A stretch of 64,000 bases of DNA from Actinomadura macra NBRC 14102 (GTDB lineage: Bacteria; Actinomycetota; Actinomycetes; Streptosporangiales; Streptosporangiaceae), in contig NZ_BCQT01000017.1 in assembly GCF_001552215.1 (NCBI RefSeq), positions 62,001 to 126,000 on the forward strand. Reading direction: 5' to 3'. Both the position numbers and the translations under genes were made by a program. The notes under the pieces are model-generated. The model did not search any database and was not told the DNA's origin. It was given only the letters and a program-made list of their open reading frames with translations. Of the stretch, positions 54,593 to 62,539 are shown piece by piece (within the stretch, counting starts at the first letter, position 1; each line of letters opens with the position of its first letter).

Positions 54593-55167
54593 GGGCGGCC
54601 GTTCCGGTGGGCCGTCGGGTCCTCGCCGCGGTCGAGCGACTTCCATAGGGCGGACGGGTCGTCCTCGGCGGTGGGCTTGGGGGCGCGGTCGTAGCGGGAC
54701 GACATGCCGGGCCAGCGGGCGCCGCGGACGAGGGTGAGCAGGCCGCCGGCGGCGAGGACGACGCCGCCGGTGACCGAGGCCATCCACCACAGGGTCACGT
54801 CCGTGGCCGGGTGGCCGTCGAGGCTCAGCAGGGTGCTGCGCTCGGCGACGGCGGACAGGACGTGGGCGCGCTGGACGGAGGCGGCCGAGGCGTAGGCGAT
54901 CCCGGCGCCGAAGAGGGCGATCAGGCCGCCGACGGCGGCGCGCAGCCGTCCGGACGTGGCGAACAGGGCGGCGAGCCCCGCGAGGCCGGCGAGACCGAGG
55001 GCGGCGGCGGTGCCGCTGAGGTCGCGTCCACTGAGGTGGTGCGCGACGGGGGTGATGGAGTCCCCGGCGTGCACGGTGGCCCAGGTGCGGCCGGCGGCGA
55101 GCAGCGCGAGCCCGGCGCCGGCGGCGCACAGCAGCGCCGTCAGGCCGCGTTCACGGCCGGGGGTCAT
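54589..55167 (-). CDS. Trp biosynthesis-associated membrane protein (TIGR02234 type)
   Basis: 192 residues with four helices: LTALLCAAGAGLALLAAGRTW, AAALGLAGLAGLAALFATSG, VGGLIALFGAGIAYASAAS and WWMASVTGGVVLAAGGLLTL. The GRTWA segment after helix 1 and the overall plan match the membrane protein found near trp genes in actinobacteria. Function unknown; transport or a regulatory role has been suggested only from context. It overlaps hisI upstream and the response regulator downstream by four bases each. Confidence 0.85.
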   Translation of the reverse strand: MTPGRERGLTALLCAAGAGLALLAAGRTWATVHAGDSITPVAHHLSGRDLSGTAAALGLAGLAGLAALFATSGRLRAAVGGLIALFGAGIAYASAASVQRAHVLSAVAERSTLLSLDGHPATDVTLWWMASVTGGVVLAAGGLLTLVRGARWPGMSSRYDRAPKPTAEDDPSALWKSLDRGEDPTAHRNGRP

Positions 55168-55556
55168 GAGCCGGTGTCAGGGCGTTCCCCGACCACGGCG
55201 TCCAGGACGTCGGCGTCCCAGCAGGTGCGGTCGCCGGTGTGGCAGGCGGCGCCGACCTGGTCGACCTTGACGAGGATGGCGTCGGCGTCGCAGTCGAGCG
55301 CGACGGACTTGACCCACTGCTGGTGCCCGGAGCTGTCGCCCTTCACCCAGTACTCCTGGCGGCTGCGCGACCAGTAGGTGCAGCGGCCGGTGGTCAGGGT
55401 GCGGTGCAGGGCCTCGTCGTCCATCCAGCCGAGCATGAGCACCTCGCCGGTGTCGTACTGCTGAGCGATGGCGGGCAGCAGGCCGGCGGGGTCGCGCTTC
55501 AGGCGGTCTGCGATCGTGGGGTCCAGGTCGGACGGTCGGGCTGACATGCGGTCCAT
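55164..55556 (-). CDS. hisI: Phosphoribosyl-AMP cyclohydrolase
   Basis: 130 residues. VLMLGWMDDEALHRTLTTGR, YWSRSRQEYWVKGDSSGH and the Zn-binding Cys in ALDCDADAILVKVDQ and AACHTGDRTC identify HisI, the third step of histidine synthesis. The start is ATG 55556 or ATG 55547 (MSARPSDLDP); the second gives a length closer to most relatives. The other his genes are outside this window. It heads a coupled run with the TIGR02234-type gene and the response regulator. Confidence 0.96.
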   Translation of the reverse strand: MDRMSARPSDLDPTIADRLKRDPAGLLPAIAQQYDTGEVLMLGWMDDEALHRTLTTGRCTYWSRSRQEYWVKGDSSGHQQWVKSVALDCDADAILVKVDQVGAACHTGDRTCWDADVLDAVVGERPDTGS

Positions 55557-55605
55557 TGTGCCGGGTGCGGCGCCGAGGGCGGCACAAGGGGCCCTGCGAC
55601 ACGAA

Positions 55606-55635
55606 AGGGCCCGGCCCCCGAGGGGGACGGGCCCT
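55606..55635 (-). terminator. Cold-shock gene terminator
   Basis: AGGGCCCG pairs with CGGGCCCT and CCCCC with GGGGG around a GA turn, 18 bp after the stop at 55654. Confidence 0.8.
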
Positions 55636-55653
55636 GACGTACGACTACGGGTG

Positions 55654-55860
55654 TTACAGGGGGACGACCTGGTCGGCCTGCGGACCCCGGTTACCCTGCG
55701 TCACCTCGAACTGGACGCGCTGGTTCTCGTCCAGCGTGCGGTATCCGGAGGACTGGATCGCCGAGTAGTGCACGAAGACATCAGGTCCTCCGCCGTCCAC
55801 GGCGATGAAACCGAAGCCCTTCTCGGCGTTGAACCACTTCACGGTGCCCTGCTGGGGCAT
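55654..55860 (-). CDS. Cold-shock domain protein
   Basis: 68 residues from ATG 55860, with AAGGAG seven bases upstream. It has the RNA-binding motifs KGFGFIAVDG (RNP1) and VFVHYSAI (RNP2) and starts GTVKWFNAEKGFGF, as all bacterial Csp proteins do. It binds single-stranded RNA or DNA and melts secondary structure. It is a single gene, with terminator-like hairpins on both sides. Confidence 0.97.
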   Translation of the reverse strand: MPQQGTVKWFNAEKGFGFIAVDGGGPDVFVHYSAIQSSGYRTLDENQRVQFEVTQGNRGPQADQVVPL

Positions 55861-55960
55861 GTCTTTCTCCTTGCGGCAAAACACGGGCCCACACCTCGCG
55901 GGCCCGGCGCGGTCGCTGCGGAACGCTCTCGCCCCCCGGTACGGTCCCGGAAAAGCCAAA

Positions 55961-55988
55961 ACGCCCGCTGCCATCAGTCCGCGGGCGT
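55961..55988 (-). terminator. Terminator downstream of the TIGR03085-type gene
   Basis: ACGCCCGC/GCGGGCGT 8-bp stem. On the minus strand it is followed by TTTGGCTTTT, about 125 bp after the stop at 56114 and 100 bp before the cold-shock gene. Confidence 0.6.
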
Positions 55989-56113
55989 CTGGACAAACGA
56001 TCGAGAACCACGACTGCAACCGACGGGCCCACCGTATCACCGGTTCCGCGTAAAGCGGAGGAGCCGCAAGGCTTGCGTTTCTTCTTCCAGCGAACCCTGC
56101 CGTTACCTGCCCG

Positions 56114-56782
56114 TTAAAGACTCCAACCGGTCTCGGTCAGGGTCTTGACAGAGTCCGTGGCGCCCGTGAGCCGGACGCGCGCGACGTCCCGCCGACCCAG
56201 TGCCCACAGGACGAGTTCGCCTACGGGGCCGTGCACGCGCACCGGTCCCGGTGCCCCAGCGCGACGGGCTCGCCGGCCGCCCGAGACCCGCAGGCTGCGA
56301 CCGTCCGGCTGGACGAGTGTTACCTCAACGTGAACTTTTCTTAGGACAAAGCGGGCAATTTTTATCCTTCGCCAGAGAACGTCCTCTAGTTCGACGGGAA
56401 GCTCCCTGGGCTCCCAGTCCGGACGTGCTCGCAGGATGTCCTCATGGTGGACAAAGAACTCGACCCCGTTGGCGATTTTGTCCACGCCGGGAAGCGCGTA
56501 GGGCGAGAACTTCGGCGGACCTTGCCGAAACCGTTCCACCAGCTTGTCGAAGGGGACGGCACGCGCCGTGCGACGGCGGACGCGCTCGGTGTAGAAGGCG
56601 AGCGGAGGCAGCAGTATTCCGGGCCCGGCGTCCGGTCGTCCCTCGCGGATGACCAGATGAGCCGCGAGGTCTCGGGCGTCCCATCCGGCGCATCGGGTGG
56701 GCGCGCTCGGGCCCGCCTCGGCGAGTGCCGCGGCCAGCAGCCGTCGCTCGCCGCGCACGGGGTCGGTTTCGGTCGTGCTCAT
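56114..56782 (-). CDS. TIGR03085-type metal-binding protein (maleylpyruvate isomerase/DinB fold)
   Basis: 222 residues from ATG 56782, with a TACGAT -10 box 6 bp upstream. The N-terminal four-helix bundle has GPSAPTRCAGWDARDLAAHL (His) and VEFFVHHEDILRARPDW (two His), a likely metal site of the mycothiol-dependent isomerase/DinB superfamily. The C-terminal alpha/beta part has VRVHGPVGELVLWALGR. In actinomycetes such proteins often use mycothiol. The substrate is unknown. Confidence 0.88.
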   Translation of the reverse strand: MSTTETDPVRGERRLLAAALAEAGPSAPTRCAGWDARDLAAHLVIREGRPDAGPGILLPPLAFYTERVRRRTARAVPFDKLVERFRQGPPKFSPYALPGVDKIANGVEFFVHHEDILRARPDWEPRELPVELEDVLWRRIKIARFVLRKVHVEVTLVQPDGRSLRVSGGRRARRAGAPGPVRVHGPVGELVLWALGRRDVARVRLTGATDSVKTLTETGWSL

Positions 56783-56788
56783 TGGATG

Positions 56789-56794
56789 ATCGTA
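56789..56794 (-). promoter_or_regulatory. -10 box of leaderless TIGR03085-type gene
   Basis: TACGAT on the minus strand with 6 nt to the ATG at 56782. Confidence 0.45.
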
Positions 56795-56920
56795 AGCCGC
56801 GGCGGTAGGGCCGGGAATAAGCGCCCCGCGCCGGTGGTAGGCATATCCAGGCCCGCAAACCCCCCGAGCGCGGAACTCAGGGGGCATTCCCCCCGGGTCG
56901 CCGCCGATCGAGGAGTAGCC

Positions 56921-58765
56921 GTGCCACCTGCGTCCAGACGCGCCGGGCCGTCCGTGTTGCGCGAGGGAATGCGTGTGCTGGGAGTGGCGGTGCGGGCCGA
57001 GCCCCGCGTCTTCACGATCTCCGTCCTCGCCAGCGCGCTGTACGCCGCGATGACGGTCGCGACCGCGCAGGTGCTCGGCTGGACGACCGAGGAGGTGATG
57101 CTCCCGGCGTTCCGGTCGGGGCACACGACCGCGGGGGCCCTCACCGGGGCGGCCCTGGCCATCGTGGGCGTGGCGGCGCTCAAGGCGCTCGGCGTCGCGG
57201 GCCGCCGGTTCTACGCGGGCCTCATGCAGTACCGGATGCAGGCCGCGTACCGGCGCGCGGTGACGCGGCAGTACCTGCGGCTGCCGCTGGCGTGGCACCA
57301 TCGCCATCCGACTGGGCAGTTGCTGTCGAACGCCAACGCCGACGTGGAGGCGGTGTGGGCTCCGATCGCACCGCTGCCGATGGCCGTCGGCGTGGTGTTC
57401 ATGCTGCTGATCGCGGCTGTGTCCATCCTGGTGACCGACCTGGCGGTGGCGGCGGTCGGCTTCCTGATCTTCCCGGCGATCGCGCTGGTCAACGTGGCCT
57501 ACCAGCGGCGGCTGGCGCCGGTCGCGACCCGTGCCCAGCAGCTGCGCGCCCAGGTCAGCGAGGTCGCGCACGAGAGCTTCGAGGGCGGCCTGGTCGTCAA
57601 GACGCTCGGCCGCGAGGCGTCCGAGACCGGGCGGTTCGAGGCGGAGGCGCTGGCCCTGCGGGACGCGAACGTGGCGGTCGGCCGGATCCGGGGGCTGTTC
57701 GACCCGATGCTGGAGGCGCTGCCCAATCTCGGTGTGCTCGCCGTCCTGCTGATCGGGTCGCTGCGTCTGGAGGCGGGCGCGATGACCGCCGGCGATCTGG
57801 TGCACGTGGCGTACCTCTTCACGCTGCTGGCGTGGCCGATCCGGGCGCTGGGCTGGGTACTGGCGGAGATTCCGCGCAGCGTCGTCGGCTGGGAGCGGGT
57901 GCGTGGCGTGCTGGACGCCAGCGGTTCCCTGCCGTACGGGGACGGCGCGCTCGGTGGCGACGAGGCCGCGGCGCTGGAGGTCAGGGACGTCCGCTTCGCC
58001 TACGAGGGCTCCGGCGGGGGCGGCGGCCGGCGTGTGCTGCACGACGTGTCGTTCACCGCGTCCCCCGGCAAGACGGTCGCGGTGGTGGGACCAACCGGGT
58101 CAGGCAAGTCCACGCTGACCTCGTTGCTGGTGAGGCTGGTCGATCCAGCGGACGGGTCCGTCCTGCTGGACGGGGTGGACGTGCGGGACGTGCGGCGGGG
58201 CGGCGTGGCCGGCGCCGCCGCGCTCGTCCCCCAGCAGACGTTCCTCTTCGATGACACCGTCCGCGGGAACGTCACGCTCGGCTTCGACGTCCCGGACGAG
58301 CGGGTGTGGGAGGCCCTCCGTCTGGCCCAGGCGGAGGGTTTCGTCGCGGCGCTCGCGGACGGGCTCGACACGAAGGTGGGCGAACGTGGGGCCACGCTGT
58401 CGGGCGGGCAGCGCCAGCGGCTCGCGCTGGCGCGCGCACTGGTCCGGCGACCCCGGTTGCTCGTCCTGGACGATGCGACGTCCAGCGTGGACCCGCAGGT
58501 GGAGGCGCGCATCCTGGAGGGCCTCCGGGAGGCCCGCTCGGCCGGTGACAGGGCGGGGGCGACCGTCGTGGTCGTCGCCTACCGCAAGGCCACGATCGCG
58601 CTGGCGGACGAGGTGGTCTTTCTGGAGCACGGCCGCGTCACCGGGCGCGGCCCCCACGCCGACCTGTTGGAGCGGTCCGAGGGCTACCGCAACCTCGTCA
58701 ACGCCTATGAGCGCGCGGAAGCGGAACAAGAGGCGATCGAAGGCGGCGAGGGGGCCCTGGCATGA
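56921..58765 (+). CDS. Heterodimeric ABC exporter subunit A (degenerate NTPase site)
   Basis: 614 residues from GTG 56921, set by AGGAG five bases upstream. Six helices (about 30-320) precede the NBD. Walker A GPTGSGKS (Lys396) and signature LSGGQ (493-497) are intact. Walker B ends LVLDDATSS with Asp518 in place of the catalytic Glu, and the switch His is Tyr554 (VVAYRKATI). This is the non-hydrolysing half of an asymmetric exporter whose partner is the next gene, joined by a four-base ATGA overlap. Exported substrate unknown; drugs or lipids are typical. Confidence 0.93.
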   Translation: MPPASRRAGPSVLREGMRVLGVAVRAEPRVFTISVLASALYAAMTVATAQVLGWTTEEVMLPAFRSGHTTAGALTGAALAIVGVAALKALGVAGRRFYAGLMQYRMQAAYRRAVTRQYLRLPLAWHHRHPTGQLLSNANADVEAVWAPIAPLPMAVGVVFMLLIAAVSILVTDLAVAAVGFLIFPAIALVNVAYQRRLAPVATRAQQLRAQVSEVAHESFEGGLVVKTLGREASETGRFEAEALALRDANVAVGRIRGLFDPMLEALPNLGVLAVLLIGSLRLEAGAMTAGDLVHVAYLFTLLAWPIRALGWVLAEIPRSVVGWERVRGVLDASGSLPYGDGALGGDEAAALEVRDVRFAYEGSGGGGGRRVLHDVSFTASPGKTVAVVGPTGSGKSTLTSLLVRLVDPADGSVLLDGVDVRDVRRGGVAGAAALVPQQTFLFDDTVRGNVTLGFDVPDERVWEALRLAQAEGFVAALADGLDTKVGERGATLSGGQRQRLALARALVRRPRLLVLDDATSSVDPQVEARILEGLREARSAGDRAGATVVVVAYRKATIALADEVVFLEHGRVTGRGPHADLLERSEGYRNLVNAYERAEAEQEAIEGGEGALA

Positions 58766-60573
58766 CGGTGTCGAATAGAACAGCGCCGGGCGGCACGGGG
58801 CTGAGCGGGACGGCCGCGACCGAGGGCGCGCTGAGCACGCTGCGGCGGGGGCTGCGGCTGAGCCCCGAGTTCCGGGCGGGGCTGGCGGGGACGCTCGCGC
58901 TCGCGCTCGCCTCGACGGCGGGACGGGTGGTGGTGCCCGTCGCCGTCCAGCAGACGATCGACAAGGGGCTCGGGCAGCCCGGCAACCCCGACATCGGGTT
59001 CATCCGGACGGCGGTACTGCTGTGCGCGGTGGCGGTCCTGCTGACCGCGCTGTGCGCCTACGCGATGAACGTGCGGCTGTACAGGACGTCCGAGAGCGGC
59101 CTGGCGGGCTTGCGGGTGAAGGCGTTCCGGCACGTCCACGACCTATCGATGCTCACCCAGAGCGGAGAGCGGCGCGGCGCGCTGGTGTCGCGGGTGACGG
59201 GCGACGTCGACCAGATCAGCACCTTCATGCAGTCCGGCGGACTGATGTTCATCGTGTCGATGGGCCAGCTGGTCGTGGCGAGCGCGCTGATGCTGGTGTA
59301 CTCCTGGCAGCTCACCCTGCTGGTGTGGGCCGCATTCCTGCCGCTGGTGTTCGCGCTGCGCCGCTTCCAGCGGATCGTGTCCGCGGCCTACACGCAGGTC
59401 CGCGAGCGCATGGGCGATCTACTGGCGGCGGTGAGCGAGTCGGTGGTGGGCGCCCCGGTCATCCGCGCGTACGCGTCGGAGGAGCGCACCGGACGGCGCG
59501 TGGACGAGACCGTGGAGTCACACCGCAGGACCCAGACCCGTGCGCAGGGCCTGGTCGCGCTCACCTTTCCGGTGAGCGAACTGGTCGCCGCGCTGGCCAC
59601 GGCCGGGGTGGTCGTGGTCGGGATCCTGCTGGGCGTGGACGGGCATCTGACGGCCGGTGAGCTGATCGCGTTCCTGTTCCTGGTGACCCTGTTCGTCAGC
59701 CCGTTGCAGACCGCCACGGAGGTCCTCAACGAGGCACAGAACGCCATCGCCGGATGGCGGAGGGTCCTCGGCGTGCTGGACACCGTCCCGGACGTGGCGG
59801 ACCCGGGTGAGGAGGGCGCGACCCTGCCGCGCGGCCCGATCGAGGTGCGGTTCGAGTCCGTGGCTTTCGCCTACCCGGGCGGGCCACCCGTCCTACACGA
59901 CGTGGACGTGGCGATCGCGCCCCGCAGCCGTGTCGCGATCGTCGGGCAGACCGGGTCGGGCAAGACCACCTTCGCCAAGCTCCTCACCCGGCTCATGGAC
60001 CCCTCGTCCGGCCGGGTGCTCGTGGACGGCGTGCCGCTGGACCGGGTGCGGTTCTCGTCCCTGCGGGAGCGCGTCGTCATGGTCCCGCAGGACGGCTTCC
60101 TGTTCGACGCCTCCCTCGCCGACAACGTCCGGTACGGCAGTCCCGGCGCGTCCGACGAGGACCTGGTCCTCGCCATGACCGAGCTGGGGCTGGCCGACTG
60201 GCTGGACGGTCTCCCCGAGGGTCTGGACACGCCCGTCGGCCAGCGGGGCGAGTCGTTGTCGGCGGGCGAGCGGCAGCTGGTCGCGCTGGCCCGCGCCTAC
60301 ATCGCCGACCCCGACCTCCTCGTCCTGGACGAGGCGACCTCCGCCGTCGACCCCGCCACCGAGGTCCGTATCCAGCGGGCCCTGGACGGTGTCACCCGGG
60401 GCAGGACCGCGATCTCCATCGCGCACCGGCTGTCCACGGCCGAGGCGGCGGACGAGGTCATCGTGTTCGACGCGGGCCGGATCGTCCAGCGCGGCCCCCA
60501 CGCCGACCTGGTGGCGGAACCAGGCGTCTATGCGGACCTTCACGCCTCCTGGACCGCCCAGCGGGGGTTGTGA
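58762..60573 (+). CDS. Heterodimeric ABC exporter subunit B (catalytic)
   Basis: 603 residues. Six helices precede the NBD: Walker A GQTGSGKT (Lys401), Walker B LVLDEATSA with Glu524, and switch His555 in SIAHRLSTA. Its signature is altered to LSAGE (499-503). That half-signature pairs with the Walker motifs of subunit A, giving one degenerate and one working ATP site, the standard arrangement of heterodimeric exporters. Translation is coupled to subunit A. No regulator is adjacent. Confidence 0.94.
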   Translation: MTVSNRTAPGGTGLSGTAATEGALSTLRRGLRLSPEFRAGLAGTLALALASTAGRVVVPVAVQQTIDKGLGQPGNPDIGFIRTAVLLCAVAVLLTALCAYAMNVRLYRTSESGLAGLRVKAFRHVHDLSMLTQSGERRGALVSRVTGDVDQISTFMQSGGLMFIVSMGQLVVASALMLVYSWQLTLLVWAAFLPLVFALRRFQRIVSAAYTQVRERMGDLLAAVSESVVGAPVIRAYASEERTGRRVDETVESHRRTQTRAQGLVALTFPVSELVAALATAGVVVVGILLGVDGHLTAGELIAFLFLVTLFVSPLQTATEVLNEAQNAIAGWRRVLGVLDTVPDVADPGEEGATLPRGPIEVRFESVAFAYPGGPPVLHDVDVAIAPRSRVAIVGQTGSGKTTFAKLLTRLMDPSSGRVLVDGVPLDRVRFSSLRERVVMVPQDGFLFDASLADNVRYGSPGASDEDLVLAMTELGLADWLDGLPEGLDTPVGQRGESLSAGERQLVALARAYIADPDLLVLDEATSAVDPATEVRIQRALDGVTRGRTAISIAHRLSTAEAADEVIVFDAGRIVQRGPHADLVAEPGVYADLHASWTAQRGL

Positions 60574-60609
60574 TCTCGGGTGAGGACATCACGACCTGGG
60601 GTAAAGCAC

Positions 60610-60639
60610 TTGCCCGATATCTGCTTGAGTGCGCATTCT
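60610..60639 (+). promoter_or_regulatory. Promoter of the HEAT-like gene, leaderless
   Basis: -35 TTGCCC (60610-60615), 18-bp spacer, -10 CATTCT (60634-60639), then 6 nt to GTG 60646. Confidence 0.45.
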
Positions 60640-60645
60640 GCTTAG

Positions 60646-61896
60646 GTGAGCAACGAGGTCGTGTTGGAATCGGCGGGCACGCTGCATGGTCAACTGCAGC
60701 GAGGGTTGGGCAGGGCCGCGCGCCGCGCGGCGGAGAGGGCGGGGGCGGGCGAGTACGTCTACGACTGCGTCCGCCGCGACCCGCGGTGGGATCCGCAGTG
60801 TGAGTCACGGGGGTTGTACTACGCCCGGTTGATAGTCGACCTTGAGTTGCCGGTCGGACCGGTCGCCGAGCATCTGTTCGACCCGTCCGACCACACCGAC
60901 CCGGATGACTGGCGGGTCGAGCTGGCGCTGGACGTGCTGTCCCAGATGGTGCGGCTGAGCCGCCGCGAGGCCGCTCCGATCCTGCGCCGGTACGCCGAGG
61001 AGGGGGCGCACTGGTTCGACGCCCTCGACACGCTCGTGGAGCTCGCCGACCCGTCCCTGACGATCGGGCTGGACGAGCTGGCGGCGGCCCGGTGCGACGA
61101 CCAGGCGCTCGGCATGCTGATCCCCGGCGCCTACAACCCGGTGATCGAGACGTGGGCGGCTCGGCAGCCGCGGATCGCCGAGGCGCTGGCGCGGCGGCGG
61201 GAGGCGGGCGGCGCGCGCCGGGTCGTGGTCGCGGGAACCGAGCGGGGGGAGCGCACCGAGGCCGAGTTGCTGGACCTCGCCCGCCGGCAGGGCGAGGGCG
61301 CGATCGGGGCGATCTTCGAGTTGGGGCGCAGGAGGACCCTCGCGTTGCTCGATCTCGCTGAGGAGCTGCTGCCCGACAGACCCAGCAGATTCGGCGGGGC
61401 CGTGTGCCGGGCTTTGCGCGAGTACGGCCCTGAGACGCTCCCTCGTGCGCGCGCGTGGGCGACCCAAAGGGCGGGTTGCGAGGACATGGGATTGCGGATC
61501 CTCGCGCGCTATGGCACACGCCAGGACATCCCGTTCCTCATGGACGAACTACGCGGGGCCGTCGAACGGCGCGAGTGGCACGACGCGGCGAGCCCGATCG
61601 AAGGCCTCGGACGGCTCCGTGCCGGTGAGACCGTCCCCTTGCTGAAGACCGCTTGGACCGAATCGACCTACGCCTATCTGCGGCCCCGAATCCTGACGGC
61701 GCTGACGCGGACCGCCCCGCACACCGCCGAGTCCTACACCGTCGAGGGCCTCTGGGACTGCGAGGAGGGCGTCCGCAGGGAAGCCGTACGGTCCGCACCG
61801 CTGACCGAGGACACACGGATCCGCCTGCAACGGCTGCACCTCGACGCCGCCGAGGAACCCGACATCCGGGCCGCCGCCGCGGGCCGCGCCCTCTGA
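60646..61896 (+). CDS. Alpha-helical (HEAT-like repeat) protein, unknown function
   Basis: 416 residues, helical throughout, without signal peptide or membrane segments. The C-terminal half has HEAT-like units such as MGLRILARYGTRQDIPFLMD, IEGLGRLRAGETVPLLKTAW and YLRPRILTALTRTAPHTAES. The N-terminal half contains YVYDCVRRDPRWDPQCESRG and LYYARLIVDLELPVGPVAEH. HEAT proteins often serve as binding scaffolds. It follows the ABC exporter by 72 bp but seems to have its own promoter. The role is not known. Confidence 0.78.
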   Translation: MSNEVVLESAGTLHGQLQRGLGRAARRAAERAGAGEYVYDCVRRDPRWDPQCESRGLYYARLIVDLELPVGPVAEHLFDPSDHTDPDDWRVELALDVLSQMVRLSRREAAPILRRYAEEGAHWFDALDTLVELADPSLTIGLDELAAARCDDQALGMLIPGAYNPVIETWAARQPRIAEALARRREAGGARRVVVAGTERGERTEAELLDLARRQGEGAIGAIFELGRRRTLALLDLAEELLPDRPSRFGGAVCRALREYGPETLPRARAWATQRAGCEDMGLRILARYGTRQDIPFLMDELRGAVERREWHDAASPIEGLGRLRAGETVPLLKTAWTESTYAYLRPRILTALTRTAPHTAESYTVEGLWDCEEGVRREAVRSAPLTEDTRIRLQRLHLDAAEEPDIRAAAAGRAL

Positions 61897-61971
61897 GCCG
61901 CCGCTGAACCCGCCGGACGCGGGATGCGTATTGCACCGACGAACTGCGCATCTCACCCGGGAGGAACGGCC

Positions 61972-62415
61972 ATGGGCTCCACGCACCACCTCGGAGCGAT
62001 CAAGACTGGGCTGCTGTGCGGCGTCGCCGTCCTGGCACTGCCGCTGGCGGCGGGCTGCTCCGGCAAGTCGGCGGCGTCCGGTAACGCCGCGACCAGGGAG
62101 GGTACCCCGGCCACTCTCGACCAGCTCGCCTCGCGCACCGGCTGCACGCTCACCGGCCAGCGCAAGGCCCAGGAGCTTGAGCAGGGCAACTGCACCAACT
62201 CGCGTGGACGGTACGTGCTGGTGAGCTTCACCTCCGACAAGGGCATGACCTCCTGGATGGAGGAGGCCAAGCCCTGGGGCGGCTCGTACCTGGTCGGGAC
62301 GCGGTGGGTCGCCGTGAGCACCCCGACGACCCTGGAGTCCCTCAAGAAGGATCTGGGTGGGCGCATCATGTCCGGCGACTCGCACGGGGAGATGCCCGGG
62401 ATGAATCACAGCTAG
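61972..62415 (+). CDS. Small secreted lipoprotein
   Basis: 147 residues from ATG 61972, with GGGAGG upstream. The signal peptide GLLCGVAVLALPLAAGC ends in a lipobox Cys. The mature part has a Cys pair (RTGCTLTGQRKAQELEQGNC) that may form a disulfide, and the C-terminus DSHGEMPGMNHS is rich in Met and His, which could bind copper. No known domain is recognised. It converges on the monooxygenase gene. Confidence 0.82.
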   Translation: MGSTHHLGAIKTGLLCGVAVLALPLAAGCSGKSAASGNAATREGTPATLDQLASRTGCTLTGQRKAQELEQGNCTNSRGRYVLVSFTSDKGMTSWMEEAKPWGGSYLVGTRWVAVSTPTTLESLKKDLGGRIMSGDSHGEMPGMNHS

Positions 62416-62539
62416 GGACGGCAGTGTTTCAGAGACACGGCGTTTCAGAGAGCCGGCCCACGCTGCTCGGCCTGGCGACTCGCACCGTGACCGCGCCTGG
62501 GCGAGCGCGACAGTTGAGGCACTTCGCAACAGCCCCGGT

